A stretch of DNA of 64,000 nt from an uncultured Lachnospiraceae bacterium (GCA_902775555.1 CACYMQ010000006.1:1-64000), one strand, 5' to 3'; shown: positions 1 to 10,082, numbered from the stretch's first letter. The notes: generated by a model not told the origin, from the letters alone. A program made the numbers and translations.

Positions 1-72
1 CCGGGGATGGCATTCATTATGGTCCTGGGGATGACATTCATTATGGTGCCGGGGATGGCATTCGACTCCGGG
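1..72. repeat. 24-bp tandem repeat, about three copies
   Basis: A 24-bp period is visible: GGGGATGG/ACATTC recurs at 3, 27 and 51. The first two copies continue with ATTATGGT, while the third diverges into GACTCC. The array reaches the window edge, so the true copy number is unknown. It lies downstream of typA in that gene's transcription direction. No gene is supported in bases 1-228. Confidence 0.75.
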
Positions 73-80
73 AGGATATC

Positions 81-240
81 CTTTCGGGTCAGCTCCGGCT
101 CTTTGGTGTCAGCTCCGGCTCTTTGGTGTCAACTCCGGCTCTTTGGTGTCAGTTCCGGCTCTTTCGGGTCAGCTCCGGCTCTTTGGGGTCAGCTCCGGCT
201 CTTTGGGGTCAGCTCCGGCTCTTTGGTGTCAGCTCTGGCT
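81..240. repeat. 20-bp tandem repeat, eight copies, ending inside typA
   Basis: Eight head-to-tail 20-bp units of the form CTTTNGNGTCAGCTCCGGCT fill this interval. Variation is mostly at unit positions 5-7 (CGG, GGT or GGG), plus single changes in three copies. There are no unique spacers, so this is a VNTR-like array and not CRISPR. The last, degenerate copy (221-240) contains the typA stop codon and its last codons. Confidence 0.9.
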
Positions 241-2058
241 CTTGCGGTTCTCGCGCATACGGAGCCGGGAATCCAGGATCTTCTTCCGGATCCGGAGATT
301 CTTCGGTGTGATCTCCAGGATCTCATCCGTATCCAGGAAGTCCAGGGCCTGCTCCAGAGACAGCTGCTTCGGCGGTACCAGCTTCAAAGCCTCATCGGAA
401 CCCGAAGAACGGGTATTCGTCAGATGCTTGGTCTTGCAGACATTTACTTCGATATCCTCGGAACGTCCCGTCTCGCCGACGACCATTCCCGCATAAACCT
501 CTACACCGGGGCCGATGAACATGGTTCCGCGTTCCTGTGCATTAAAGAGGCCGTAGGTAATGGAGGTTCCTGCCTCAAACGCGATCAGGGAACCGTTGGA
601 ACGATAATTCATATCTCCCTTGTAATCATCATATCCGTCAAAAATGGTATTGATGACACCGTTTCCTTTGGTTGCCGTCATAAAAGGTCCGCGGAATCCG
701 ATCAGTCCTCTTGAGGGGATCCGGAATTCCAGACGGGTGGTACCGCTCTCCGAAGGAGACATACCGGACAGTTCACCCTTCCTTATGCTCATCATATTGA
801 TCACGGTACCGGAGAATTCATCCGGCACATCCACTACAGCGATCTCATAAGGCTCCGTTCGTTTATTTCTCTCATCATACTTATAGATAACCTCAGCCTT
901 GCTGACCGCAAATTCATATCCCTCGCGGCGCATATTCTCGATCAGAACGGACAGATGTAGCTCCCCGCGTCCGGACACCTTAAAGCAATCCGTGGAATCC
1001 GTATCCTCCACCCTCAGGCTGACATCCGTATTCAGCTCTCTGTACAGACGGTCTCTGAGATGACGGGAGGTGATGAACTTTCCTTCCTTTCCGGCAAGCG
1101 GTGAATCATTTACCATGAACTGCATGGAAATGGTAGGCTCCGTGATCTTCTGGAAGGGAATTGCTTCCGGCTGGTCCGGTGAACAGATGGTATCACCGAT
1201 CTTCAGGTCTGCGATACCGGATACCGCTACAATGGAACCGATGGTTGCCTGCTCCACATCGATCCGGCCCAGTCCCTCATATTCATATAATTTACCGATC
1301 TTCACCTTCTCGGAACGTTCCTTGTCATGATGATTGACGATCAGCGCATCCTGGTTCAGGCGGATGGTTCCGTTGTCGATCTTTCCTACGCCGATCCGGC
1401 CTACATATTCATTGTAATCAATGGTACTGATCAGGATCTGAAGTCCGGCTTCCGGATCACCCTCCGGTGCGGGAATATGAGAAATGATGGTCTCAAACAG
1501 AGGCTTCATATCCGTACCCGGTTCATCGGCCGTATAGGAGGCTATCCCTTCTCTGGCCGAAGCATAGATGAAGGGGCAGTCCAGCTGATCATCCGTCGCG
1601 TCCAGATCCATCAGAAGCTCCAGAACCTCTTCCTCGACCTCTGCCGGACGTGCATCCGGACGGTCGATCTTATTTACACAGACGATGACCGACAGATTCA
1701 GGGAGAGTGCCTTCTGCAGAACGAATCTGGTCTGGGGCATGGGTCCTTCAAATGCATCCACGACAAGGATCACGCCGTTTACCATCTTGAGGACACGCTC
1801 CACCTCTCCGCCGAAATCCGCATGGCCCGGAGTATCAATGATATTGATCTTTACGCCGTTATAGGTCACGGCCGTATTCTTGGAAAGGATCGTGATCCCG
1901 CGCTCCCTCTCGATATCGTTGGAGTCCATGACGCGTTCCGCCACTTCCTGATTCTCTCTGAAAATGCCGCTCTGCTGCAGCAATCCGTCTACCAGTGTCG
2001 TTTTACCGTGATCTACGTGGGCAATGATCGCCACGTTCCGGATATCATCTCTTTTCAT
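229..2058 (-). CDS. typA: Ribosome-associated GTPase TypA/BipA
   Basis: A 609-residue translational GTPase, the usual TypA/BipA length. Family members bind the ribosome and assist 50S assembly and growth under stress or cold. The G1 loop AHVDHGKTT is at residues 13-21, followed by the switch I threonine region (ERERGITI), DTPGHAD (G3) and NKID (G4). Next come an EF-Tu-like domain 2, the EF-G-like fold and the TypA-specific C-terminus (SLEQALDFLDTDEILEITPK). The start is ATG with a GAGG element upstream. The gene is separated from guaB by 275 bp. The last residues (KSQS) and the TGA stop are encoded by the final degenerate unit of the downstream 20-bp repeat, so repeat expansion has probably defined the protein's tail. 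Confidence 0.96.
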   Translation of the reverse strand: MKRDDIRNVAIIAHVDHGKTTLVDGLLQQSGIFRENQEVAERVMDSNDIERERGITILSKNTAVTYNGVKINIIDTPGHADFGGEVERVLKMVNGVILVVDAFEGPMPQTRFVLQKALSLNLSVIVCVNKIDRPDARPAEVEEEVLELLMDLDATDDQLDCPFIYASAREGIASYTADEPGTDMKPLFETIISHIPAPEGDPEAGLQILISTIDYNEYVGRIGVGKIDNGTIRLNQDALIVNHHDKERSEKVKIGKLYEYEGLGRIDVEQATIGSIVAVSGIADLKIGDTICSPDQPEAIPFQKITEPTISMQFMVNDSPLAGKEGKFITSRHLRDRLYRELNTDVSLRVEDTDSTDCFKVSGRGELHLSVLIENMRREGYEFAVSKAEVIYKYDERNKRTEPYEIAVVDVPDEFSGTVINMMSIRKGELSGMSPSESGTTRLEFRIPSRGLIGFRGPFMTATKGNGVINTIFDGYDDYKGDMNYRSNGSLIAFEAGTSITYGLFNAQERGTMFIGPGVEVYAGMVVGETGRSEDIEVNVCKTKHLTNTRSSGSDEALKLVPPKQLSLEQALDFLDTDEILEITPKNLRIRKKILDSRLRMRENRKSQS

Positions 2059-2081
2059 TCTCTGATCCTCAGTTCTTTAAC

Positions 2082-2111
2082 ATTCTATATCGTATTATTC
2101 TATATCGTATC
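2082..2111. repeat. 15-bp direct tandem duplication upstream of typA
   Basis: ATTCTATATCGTATT at 2082-2096 is followed directly by ATTCTATATCGTATC at 2097-2111, in the 275-bp gap between guaB and typA. On the minus strand each copy carries a GATATAGAAT segment that could act as a weak -10 region about 30-50 bp before the typA start, but I see no matching -35. The rest of the gap (2112-2333) is GC-rich, with no gene or clear signal. Confidence 0.6.
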
Positions 2112-2333
2112 ACTTTGCATGATACAGGCGCGGGCCGCGATGGACGTGCCGTCGGACCATGTCCTCTGATCCGACCGGTGCACAGCCCGGTGCGTATGCC
2201 CGCGCCGTATGACTCATGTTCTCTGCATGCATCTCCTTATCCGATTCGACCACACCGTACGTGCCTGTCCTCCCGGCTTACCCGATGCATCCGGTCCTGC
2301 TCACGCCCCTCAGGTCGTTTTGCTCTGTCCGGA

Positions 2334-3809
<1,476 letters not shown>

Positions 3810-3848
3810 TTAAATTTTCCTATAATATCTCAATGTGTAATTATAGAT

Positions 3849-3877
3849 ATGCTATCAAAGTTAGCATGCAGTGTCAA
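3849..3877 (-). promoter_or_regulatory. Predicted sigma-A promoter of guaB
   Basis: Minus-strand TTGACA (3872-3877), a 17-bp spacer, then TAGCAT (3849-3854). It lies about 55 bp before the guaB ATG. The -35 is a perfect consensus and the -10 is 4/6. Confidence 0.7.
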
Positions 3878-3894
3878 CCAAATTCAGCATTGAA

Positions 3895-3941
3895 AAAATG
3901 CCGAAAATACATACTTCATTTGTACGAATTTTCGGCATTTT
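3895..3941. terminator. Bidirectional-looking stem-loop terminator
   Basis: A perfect 14-bp stem pairs AAAATGCCGAAAAT (3895-3908) with ATTTTCGGCATTTT (3928-3941) around a 19-nt loop, A-rich on one side and T-rich on the other. It lies between the tRNA and the guaB promoter and would insulate guaB. Confidence 0.6.
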
Positions 3942-4084
3942 CCCGCCTTGTTTTTAACAGAATCCACTCATTTATATCAGATTCATGAACCACTCTCATT
4001 CTATTGTTTTTATCATGAACTATACACCCTGACACCCGTCCTTTGGAACCTCCTGCCGGGGTGCTCCGGCGGTCGTCCGGACAC

Positions 4085-4109
4085 AAAAAAGGGATCCCTT
4101 CAGGATCCC
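4085..4109 (-). terminator. Rho-independent terminator of the tRNA-Gly gene
   Basis: On the minus strand GGGATCC pairs with GGATCCC around a short loop (4091-4109), followed directly by six T residues (4085-4090). It starts just after the tRNA 3' end, so the tRNA is transcribed alone. Confidence 0.85.
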
Positions 4110-4111
4110 AG

Positions 4112-4183
4112 AGCGCGAGACGGGAATCGAACCCGCGACCCTCTCCTTGGCAAGGAGATGCTCCACCGCTGAGCCACTCGCGC
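4112..4183 (-). tRNA. tRNA-Gly, anticodon GCC
   Basis: A 72-nt cloverleaf folds by eye. The 7-bp acceptor stem is GCGCGAG/CTCGCGC with discriminator T. The D arm is GCTC-loop-GAGC. The anticodon arm is TCTCC-TTGCCAA-GGAGA with anticodon GCC, and the T arm has the TTCGATT loop. CCA is not encoded. It is a single gene with its own promoter and terminator. Confidence 0.97.
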
Positions 4184-4212
4184 ATCTTGTTGCCATGTCA
4201 GCAACAAAATGT

Positions 4213-4241
4213 ATATTATCATAAGGACTTCTTTCTGTCAA
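4213..4241 (-). promoter_or_regulatory. Predicted promoter of tRNA-Gly
   Basis: Minus-strand TTGACA (4236-4241), a 17-bp spacer and TAATAT (4213-4218), ending about 30 bp before the mature tRNA 5' end. Near-consensus sigma-A. Confidence 0.8.
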
Positions 4242-4285
4242 CCGCTTTTTTTACTTCTTTCATAATTCTTTTCCAAAATGCAGGA

Positions 4286-5137
4286 TCAGACTTCACGGAT
4301 CTTTCTCAGCGCATCCCTTACCTGATCCGGGTCTCTGGAATAGGACAGATACTCCTCCAGATAATCATCCGAGGATGGATTTTGGCACAGGTCGTACAAC
4401 CTGGAGGCCAGACGGCCTGCGATCTCATTTCTGGTAGGTGCCTCCAGCATCAGGCTGCCAGCGATATCCGATAATTCCGCAGGGAATTCCATGGGACGGA
4501 TGTTGATACCGATCCCGATGGTCACATGCTGGATCAATCCGGTCTCCAGATCCGTAACACCCTCACTGAGGATCCCGCAGACCTTCTTTCCGCAATAGAA
4601 GATATCATTGACCCATTTCAGCTTCAGCGGTTCCCGAAGAAGCGGCTGCAAAGTCTGAACCACCGATACGGCCGATGCCAGAGTGATCCTTTCCGGCTGA
4701 TAGATCGGTTGCGCAAGCTCCGTACTGTACGTCAGGTACAGACCGCTATGTTCCGGCGAATAAAAGGTATGTCCCAGTCGTCCTCTGCCTCCGGTCTGAC
4801 TGTCAGCCACCACAAGGAGACTGCCGGTATTTCCTTCCGCCAGCCGTCTCTTAGCAACATTGTTCGTGGAATCCACGCTGTCATATACCCCGATCTCAAC
4901 ATCCATGTCTTCCGTCAGAAATCTGCGGATCCCCGCTTCCGACAGAATGTCCGAGGTCTCATCCAGACGATATCCCCGATTTCCATCCGATATAATGATA
5001 TGCCCTTCTTCCTTCAGCTGATTGATCGCTTTCCAGATCGCATTTCTTGACACGCCGAAACGATCTGCCAGCACCTGTCCGGATACAGCACGGGATCTTT
5101 CACTTTCCAATATACTCAGAACATTATCCTTTAACAT
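4286..5137 (-). CDS. birA: Bifunctional biotin ligase / biotin operon repressor BirA
   Basis: A 283-residue BirA, which activates biotin to biotinyl-5'-AMP and transfers it to a lysine of biotin-dependent carboxylases. Residues 5-58 form a winged helix-turn-helix (GQVLADRFGVSRNAIWKAIN), so this is the class II form that can also repress biotin genes. The catalytic domain carries the GRGRLG loop at residues 117-122 and KWVNDIF. A small C-terminal domain follows. Its start overlaps the end of the patatin-like gene by 14 bp, suggesting translational coupling. No biotin biosynthesis gene is visible in the window. Confidence 0.94.
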   Translation of the reverse strand: MLKDNVLSILESERSRAVSGQVLADRFGVSRNAIWKAINQLKEEGHIIISDGNRGYRLDETSDILSEAGIRRFLTEDMDVEIGVYDSVDSTNNVAKRRLAEGNTGSLLVVADSQTGGRGRLGHTFYSPEHSGLYLTYSTELAQPIYQPERITLASAVSVVQTLQPLLREPLKLKWVNDIFYCGKKVCGILSEGVTDLETGLIQHVTIGIGINIRPMEFPAELSDIAGSLMLEAPTRNEIAGRLASRLYDLCQNPSSDDYLEEYLSYSRDPDQVRDALRKIREV

Positions 5138-6008
5138 AGGCTAGTATCTCTTCCATCCTATTCCGGGCATCAAACCGCCCAAGTTTATAGATACGCTTCA
5201 GACTCTCTACATCCTTCTCCGTCCGTCCGACACCCAGATCCCTGCTTGGCTGAAGGATCAGGACCTCTCCGGCCTCTTCATATCCCTTCAGCCGCTCCAG
5301 CGTCTTATTGTATGCATCCTGCCGGTCCTTTGCCGCCTGGATATACCCGGGATAATCCTTATACTTCAACTTCATCAGCGGGATCGTATTGTCCTTACCC
5401 TTTACATAACCCGCCGGACGCGTCAGTACCACAAGATTCCTTGCGAACCCGGAGGCACGCATGAACTCGATGGGAATACTGTCAGCCGTTCCTCCATCCA
5501 GCAGTTTCATCCCGTTATATTCCACGGTCTCGGAAACCAGCGGCAGGGAAGCCGACGCCCGGATGGCATCCACCTGCTTTTTCGCATCATAGATCCGGAT
5601 ATATTCCGGTTTTCCGGTCTCAATATTCGTAGCACAGGAATATACCTCGATACCGGCGGCATTCTTCTCAAATTCCACATAATCAAAGGGATACAGCTCG
5701 TCCGGGATCTCGTGGTAGCAGAACTCGGTCTCACAGATATTTCCGGTCTTTATCAGAGAACGCAGGCTCATAAACCTCTTGTTGTGTCTGTATTTAACGG
5801 AATACCGGATATTTCTTCCGTACTGACGGGAGATATAGGAGATTCCGTGAAGGATCCCCGCAGACACTCCCACCAGCCCGTCTATATGGATATCGTTCAG
5901 AAGAAACTCATCCAGCACTCCGGCGGTATACATCCCCCGCATCCCTCCGCCTTCCAGAACAAGTCCCAGGCGGCTCTTCGTCGTCTCATTTTTATCATGT
6001 GCATCCAT
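5124..6008 (-). CDS. Patatin-like phospholipase family protein
   Basis: A 294-residue patatin/RssA-YjjU-type acyl hydrolase. The oxyanion glycine loop GGGMRG is at residues 20-25. The nucleophile elbow GVSAG (Ser49) is at 47-51, and the catalytic-dyad DGG is at 171-173, so the active site looks complete. There is no signal peptide or membrane segment, so it is probably cytosolic and membrane-facing. The natural substrate is unknown; phospholipid or acyl ester hydrolysis is inferred from family. It sits between an Lrp-type regulator (67 bp upstream) and birA (overlapping). Confidence 0.88.
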   Translation of the reverse strand: MDAHDKNETTKSRLGLVLEGGGMRGMYTAGVLDEFLLNDIHIDGLVGVSAGILHGISYISRQYGRNIRYSVKYRHNKRFMSLRSLIKTGNICETEFCYHEIPDELYPFDYVEFEKNAAGIEVYSCATNIETGKPEYIRIYDAKKQVDAIRASASLPLVSETVEYNGMKLLDGGTADSIPIEFMRASGFARNLVVLTRPAGYVKGKDNTIPLMKLKYKDYPGYIQAAKDRQDAYNKTLERLKGYEEAGEVLILQPSRDLGVGRTEKDVESLKRIYKLGRFDARNRMEEILAYVKG

Positions 6009-6075
6009 AATTCAAACCCCGTATCTTTTTTCGATCACTGCGTTCCCGCGATTTCTTCGTCAGCCGGCAAAAATC

Positions 6076-6525
6076 TTATTTATCCGGGAGAAGTGCCGTC
6101 TCTTCCTTGATCGTCCTTAGAACGATATGTGTCTCGGTCTTCTCCACGCCCTCATATCCCTTGATCACCTTATAGACCTGGTCCAGGCTGTCCGTGGTAT
6201 CCGTCACGATCCGAAGGACGAAGTCGAATTCACCCGTCTGATAATAACAGGAAGCAATGCTGTTATTGGATTTCACCAGTTCAACAAAGCCCTCATAGTA
6301 GTCCGGATGCTTCAGTGAAACATCCATCAGTGCCACCATACTGTTCCCCAGGACCTCCTGATCGATCTGAATGGTATACCCCTTGATCACACCGGAGGAT
6401 TCCAGCTTACGGATCCGTTCGATCACGGCGGAAACCGAAAGACTGATCTCTTCACTGATGGCCGATGCCGGAAGACGTCCGTTCTTACTGAGGCACTGTA
6501 ATATACGCATATCTATACTGTCCAT
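6076..6525 (-). CDS. Lrp/AsnC family transcriptional regulator
   Basis: 149 residues. An N-terminal AsnC-type helix-turn-helix (residues 1-60, MRILQCLSKNGRLPASAISEEISLSVSAV region) is followed by a RAM ligand-binding domain (about 66-140, ending HIVLRTIKEETALL). Such proteins form octamers and sense amino acids. The ATG has AGGAG seven bases upstream. It lies 67 bp ahead of the patatin-like gene and may be cotranscribed with it and birA. The ligand cannot be read from sequence. Confidence 0.92.
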   Translation of the reverse strand: MDSIDMRILQCLSKNGRLPASAISEEISLSVSAVIERIRKLESSGVIKGYTIQIDQEVLGNSMVALMDVSLKHPDYYEGFVELVKSNNSIASCYYQTGEFDFVLRIVTDTTDSLDQVYKVIKGYEGVEKTETHIVLRTIKEETALLPDK

Positions 6526-6541
6526 ACATCTTCTCCTACAG

Positions 6542-6578
6542 AAAAAAGCGGGCAGACTTTTTCTGCCCTTGCTTTTTT
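6542..6578. terminator. Strong stem-loop terminator
   Basis: AAAAAAGC plus GGGCAG (6542-6555) pairs with CTGCCC and GCTTTTTT (6563-6578). A T tract is present on both strands. It ends the pyrE/49-aa unit on the minus strand, and the small gene's stop codon falls in the hairpin base. Confidence 0.8.
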
Positions 6579-6726
6579 AGAATAAAATCTCTTTCCTGCT
6601 TTTCAGCAGCTTACCACCGACTACAATATTCAGGACGCCGAGCGTGATCCCGGAAACGATCAGGATCACTCCCAATGCGATGCTGGTTCCGCCGGCTCTC
6701 TTCATCTGCTTATATACACGTTCCAT
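6577..6726 (-). CDS. Small single-pass membrane protein (49 aa), unknown function
   Basis: A short frame begins MERVYKQMKRAGGTSIALG and ends KLLKSRKEILF, with TAA at 6577-6579. A basic N-terminus is followed by one hydrophobic helix (about residues 14-40, rich in I, L, V and G) and a basic tail, which fits a small inner-membrane protein. A perfect AGGAGG lies 6 nt before the ATG, strong evidence that it is translated. The gap from the pyrE stop is 15 nt, so it is probably cotranscribed with pyrE. Its stop lies inside the terminator. I do not recognise a named family. Confidence 0.72.
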   Translation of the reverse strand: MERVYKQMKRAGGTSIALGVILIVSGITLGVLNIVVGGKLLKSRKEILF

Positions 6727-6741
6727 ATCTCTCCTCCTATA

Positions 6742-7404
6742 TCAGGCCTTCGCTCCATACTGCGCATAATATGCATCGATCCTGCCCTTTAATTCTTCAT
6801 CGATCATCTGTTTCTCAACAAGGTAATCGATGATCTCCTTCATGGAAACGATGGCACCGGTCTCGAATCCGTAAAGATCCTTGATCTCCTGAAGTGCACT
6901 CTTTTCGCCCTTTCCTCTTTCACAACGGTCCAGGGAAACCATAAGTCCGAGGATCTTAACATCTCCCTGTGCCCTTACGATAGGGATCGTCTCCTCCATG
7001 GATTTACCGGATGTCGTCACATCCTCGATCACCACGATCCTGTCTCCGTCCTTGATGGGACTTCCCAGCAGGATCCCCGCATCTCCATGATCCTTGGCTT
7101 CCTTACGATTCGAGCAATAGCGGATCTCCTTCCCGTAGAGTCTGCTGTATGCGATGGTGGTTGCCACACTGATCGGTATTCCTTTATACGCAGGCCCGAA
7201 GAGAACATCAAAGTCATCCCCATATGCATTATGGATCGCTTTCGCATAGAACTCTCCCAGCTTCTCCAACTGGGTCCCTGTGATATAAAGACCGGCGTTC
7301 ATGAAGAAAGGAGACTTTCTTCCGCTCTTCAGCGTAAAATCACCGAACTTCAGAACATTGCTTTCCAGCATGAAGTCAACAAATTCCTGTTTATACGCTT
7401 CCAT
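6742..7404 (-). CDS. pyrE: Orotate phosphoribosyltransferase
   Basis: 220 residues. It makes orotidine-5'-phosphate from orotate and PRPP in de novo pyrimidine synthesis. The PRPP-binding signature VVIEDVTTSGKSMEE is present, as are the N-terminal FTLKSGRKSPFFMN and the FGPAYKGIPIS loop. The ATG is preceded by CAGGAGGA. It has its own promoter and shares a transcript with the 49-aa membrane protein. No other pyr genes are adjacent. Confidence 0.96.
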   Translation of the reverse strand: MEAYKQEFVDFMLESNVLKFGDFTLKSGRKSPFFMNAGLYITGTQLEKLGEFYAKAIHNAYGDDFDVLFGPAYKGIPISVATTIAYSRLYGKEIRYCSNRKEAKDHGDAGILLGSPIKDGDRIVVIEDVTTSGKSMEETIPIVRAQGDVKILGLMVSLDRCERGKGEKSALQEIKDLYGFETGAIVSMKEIIDYLVEKQMIDEELKGRIDAYYAQYGAKA

Positions 7405-7434
7405 ACGTCCTCCTGAAATAGCAGTTGATGCCTC

Positions 7435-7463
7435 ATTTTATCATAAATGGAGAATTCTTTCAA
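7435..7463 (-). promoter_or_regulatory. Predicted promoter of pyrE
   Basis: Minus-strand TTGAAA (7458-7463), 17-bp spacer, TAAAAT (7435-7440), about 30 bp before the ATG. The short leader leaves little room for a PyrR attenuator. Confidence 0.7.
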
Positions 7464-7465
7464 TC

Positions 7466-8674
7466 TCAGGCTTTTTTCTCCTGCAAAAAGAGGATCTTGT
7501 CGTAGATCCGGTCTGCAGCCTCCAGTTTGGACATCAGGGGAAGCTGTTCATTTCCGTCTTTTGTGATCAGCGTCAGGATATTTGTATCCACCTGATAACC
7601 CGCTCCCTCCTGTGTCAGGGAATTGGCGCAGATCATATCCGCATTCTTTTTTGCAAGCTTTGCCGCGGAATTCTCCAGCAGGTTCTCCGTCTCCATGGAG
7701 AATCCGCAGATGAACTGTCCGGGACGTTTGTTCTCTCCCAGGGAGAGCAGGATATCCTTCGTCCGCTTAAGGGGAATGGAAAGATCCCCTTCCTTCTTCT
7801 TGATCTTCTGATCCGCGACGGTGGCGGGTGTGTAGTCTGCTACCGCTGCCGCCATCACCACGATATCCGCGGTCTTCGATGCATCCGTCACCTGCTGATA
7901 CATTTCCTCTGCCGTGTGGATCTTACGAAGCTCCACACCCAAAGGTGCTTCCAGCGCAGTCGGTCCGGATACCAGGGTCACTCTCGCACCTCTCATGGCT
8001 GCGGACTTTGCGAGCGCATATCCCATCTTGCCCGAAGAATGGTTGGTGATCACCCGGATCGGATCCAGAGGCTCCTCTGTGGGGCCGGCAGATACGACGA
8101 CATGCTTTCCTTCCAGATCATGGACATGTCCGACCTCCAGCAGGATCTGATCCACCAGGATCTCTTCCTTCGGCAGTTTTCCCTTCCCTTCGTATCCGCA
8201 GGCAAGATAGCCCTCCGAAGGTTCCAGGATCTTATACCCGAAACGCTTCAGTTTCTCTATATTGTCCTGAACGATGGGATTCTCCAGCATATATACATTC
8301 ATGGACGGGCATACCAGGATCGGGCAGCGGGCCGGAAGTACCGTGGTCGTCAGCATATCATCGGCGATGCCTCCCGCCAGTTTTCCGATCACATCGGCAG
8401 TGGCCGGGGCGATCAGGATGCAGTCCGCACCCGTTCCCAGGGAAATGTGCGGAACATGGGCCGCATCGTCCGGCGTCTCATCAAAGGTATCCAGATAGAC
8501 TTTGTTCTTGGTCAGGACCTCAAAGGTCTGAGGCGTGATAAAATGTGCGGCATTCCGGGTCATCACAACATGCACATTTGCATGAAGCTTCACAAGCATA
8601 CTGGCTACATTTGCCATCTTATAGGCTGCGATCCCACCGGTCACCCCAAGCAGGATATTCTTATCTTTCAGCAT
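7466..8674 (-). CDS. coaBC: Bifunctional phosphopantothenoylcysteine decarboxylase / phosphopantothenate-cysteine ligase
   Basis: 402 residues, usual for CoaBC (Dfp). The N-terminal flavoprotein half starts GVTGGIAAYKMANVASML and carries the substrate loop around PSMNVYMLENP. The C-terminal ligase half carries VSAGPTEEPLDPIR and NHSSGKMGYALA. Together they convert 4'-phosphopantothenate plus cysteine (CTP-dependent in bacteria) to 4'-phosphopantetheine. The ATG is preceded by GGGGGGA. It is the last gene of the panG-panB-panC-panD-coaBC run, 67 bp after panD. Confidence 0.96.
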   Translation of the reverse strand: MLKDKNILLGVTGGIAAYKMANVASMLVKLHANVHVVMTRNAAHFITPQTFEVLTKNKVYLDTFDETPDDAAHVPHISLGTGADCILIAPATADVIGKLAGGIADDMLTTTVLPARCPILVCPSMNVYMLENPIVQDNIEKLKRFGYKILEPSEGYLACGYEGKGKLPKEEILVDQILLEVGHVHDLEGKHVVVSAGPTEEPLDPIRVITNHSSGKMGYALAKSAAMRGARVTLVSGPTALEAPLGVELRKIHTAEEMYQQVTDASKTADIVVMAAAVADYTPATVADQKIKKKEGDLSIPLKRTKDILLSLGENKRPGQFICGFSMETENLLENSAAKLAKKNADMICANSLTQEGAGYQVDTNILTLITKDGNEQLPLMSKLEAADRIYDKILFLQEKKA

Positions 8675-8741
8675 AACAGATCCCCCCGATCAAATACGGA
8701 TGCTTCCTCCTGTCTCCGATGCGTATTCCTCCGACAGCCGG

Positions 8742-9167
8742 TTATTCTTCCGTTCCGTCCGCACCGTTCTCCTCTGCGGGCATATCCTCCAGTCTTCCAT
8801 GCTTCTCGTAGCGAGTCGCACGTGTCACGTGATTCTCGCTGTCTACAAAGATCACTCTCGGCGGATTCTCCGCAAATTCCTCCGGTGTCATCATGGCATA
8901 GTTCATGATGATGACACGGTCTCCCGTACTCACATGACGCGCAGCCGCACCATTCAGACAGATCACTCCGGATCCTGCCTCGCCGGATATGACATAGGTT
9001 TCCAGCCGGGCGCCGTTATCAACATCCGCAACCTGAACCCTTTCATATTCGATAAGTCCTGCTGCATCCATCAGATCCTGATCTATGGTGATGCTTCCTA
9101 CATAATTCAGTTCCGCCTGGGTTACGGTCGCTCTGTGGATCTTACTCTTTAAAACATTGATCAGCAT
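8742..9167 (-). CDS. panD: Aspartate 1-decarboxylase (pro-enzyme)
   Basis: 141 residues. It decarboxylates L-aspartate to beta-alanine for pantothenate. The self-cleavage site is Gly24-Ser25 in NYVGSITID, where Ser25 becomes the pyruvoyl group. The beta-barrel core [18 protein letters not shown] and [20 protein letters not shown] is fully conserved. The ATG has AAGGAG at good spacing. It sits between panC and coaBC, consistent with the pathway operon. Confidence 0.97.
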   Translation of the reverse strand: MLINVLKSKIHRATVTQAELNYVGSITIDQDLMDAAGLIEYERVQVADVDNGARLETYVISGEAGSGVICLNGAAARHVSTGDRVIIMNYAMMTPEEFAENPPRVIFVDSENHVTRATRYEKHGRLEDMPAEENGADGTEE

Positions 9168-9233
9168 GAGATTCTCCTTTAATCATGATTCGATAGGTTC
9201 TTCACCTACAGGCCATATGCCTTCCGGTGACAG

Positions 9234-10082
9234 TTACACTTCAGCGATGAAATTATCGATCAGACGCACCTTGTCATTGATCTTCACCGCAATGGCACAG
9301 AGGATATCCCCCTTCAGCACATCCACGGATTCCATGGTGAGTCCGTCTACCACCTCAACATAATCGATCTTTGCCATGGGCTCGCTCTCGATCAGTTCGG
9401 TCATGGCCTTCTTTATGACAGCAGCATCTCTCTCGCCGTCCTTCACCATCTTTTCACCAAGCCGGACAGACCGGGACAGAACAAGGGCCGCTTTCCGTTC
9501 CTCTTCATTCATGTAGGTATTTCTGGAGCTCATGGCCAGTCCGTCCTCTTCCCGGACGATGGGGCATCCGACGATCTCCAGAGGCATGTTCAGGTCTTTG
9601 ACAAAACGCTTCACAACTGCCAGCTGCTGGGCATCCTTCTGCCCGAAGTAGGCACGGTCGGGCTGTACGATATTGAACAGCTTGGATACCACCGTGCATA
9701 CCCCCCGGAAATGAACGGGGCGGGACAGTCCGCACAGATGATTGGTCAGGCCGTTCATATCCACATAGGATACAAAGCCTTCCGGATACATTTCCGACGG
9801 CTCCGGATGAAAGATCAGGTCTGCTCCCGTACTCTCGCACAACGCGGCATCATGATCCAGATCTCTCGGGTAGCTTGCCAGATCCTCATTGGGTCCGAAC
9901 TGGGTCGGATTCACAAATACACTGACTACGGTATGATCATTGTCCCGTACGCTGGCAGCGATGAGACTCTGATGTCCCGCATGCAGGAAACCCATGGTGG
10001 GCACAAGTCCCACGCTCTCTCCGGCTGCTCTCCAGCCCTTCACGATCTCTCTTACTTCTGCAACTGTGGTTGCGATCTTCAT
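9234..10082 (-). CDS. panC: Pantothenate synthetase
   Basis: 282 residues from the ATG at 10082. That ATG is preferred over an in-frame GTG at 10106 because AGGAGG lies 8 nt before it and the protein then begins at the family's usual MKIATTVAEVRE. It joins pantoate and beta-alanine with ATP. The HIGH-type motif VPTMGFLHAGH, the YFGQKDAQQLAVV stretch and the KMSKS-like AMSSRN are present. The usual EGH of the family is AGH here, a conservative change. It lies between panB and panD in the CoA-precursor operon. Confidence 0.95.
   Translation of the reverse strand: MKIATTVAEVREIVKGWRAAGESVGLVPTMGFLHAGHQSLIAASVRDNDHTVVSVFVNPTQFGPNEDLASYPRDLDHDAALCESTGADLIFHPEPSEMYPEGFVSYVDMNGLTNHLCGLSRPVHFRGVCTVVSKLFNIVQPDRAYFGQKDAQQLAVVKRFVKDLNMPLEIVGCPIVREEDGLAMSSRNTYMNEEERKAALVLSRSVRLGEKMVKDGERDAAVIKKAMTELIESEPMAKIDYVEVVDGLTMESVDVLKGDILCAIAVKINDKVRLIDNFIAEV

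Noticed and set aside
81..240. CRISPR-like regular repeats
   Set aside because: The 20-bp units are contiguous with no spacers, and no cas genes are present.
2112..2333. Possible small gene between guaB and typA
   Set aside because: The short frames there have no ribosome site and no recognisable protein-like composition.
3916..4185. 89-codon minus-strand frame
   Set aside because: It runs through the whole tRNA-Gly and its terminator, and the later ATG within it has no ribosome-binding site.
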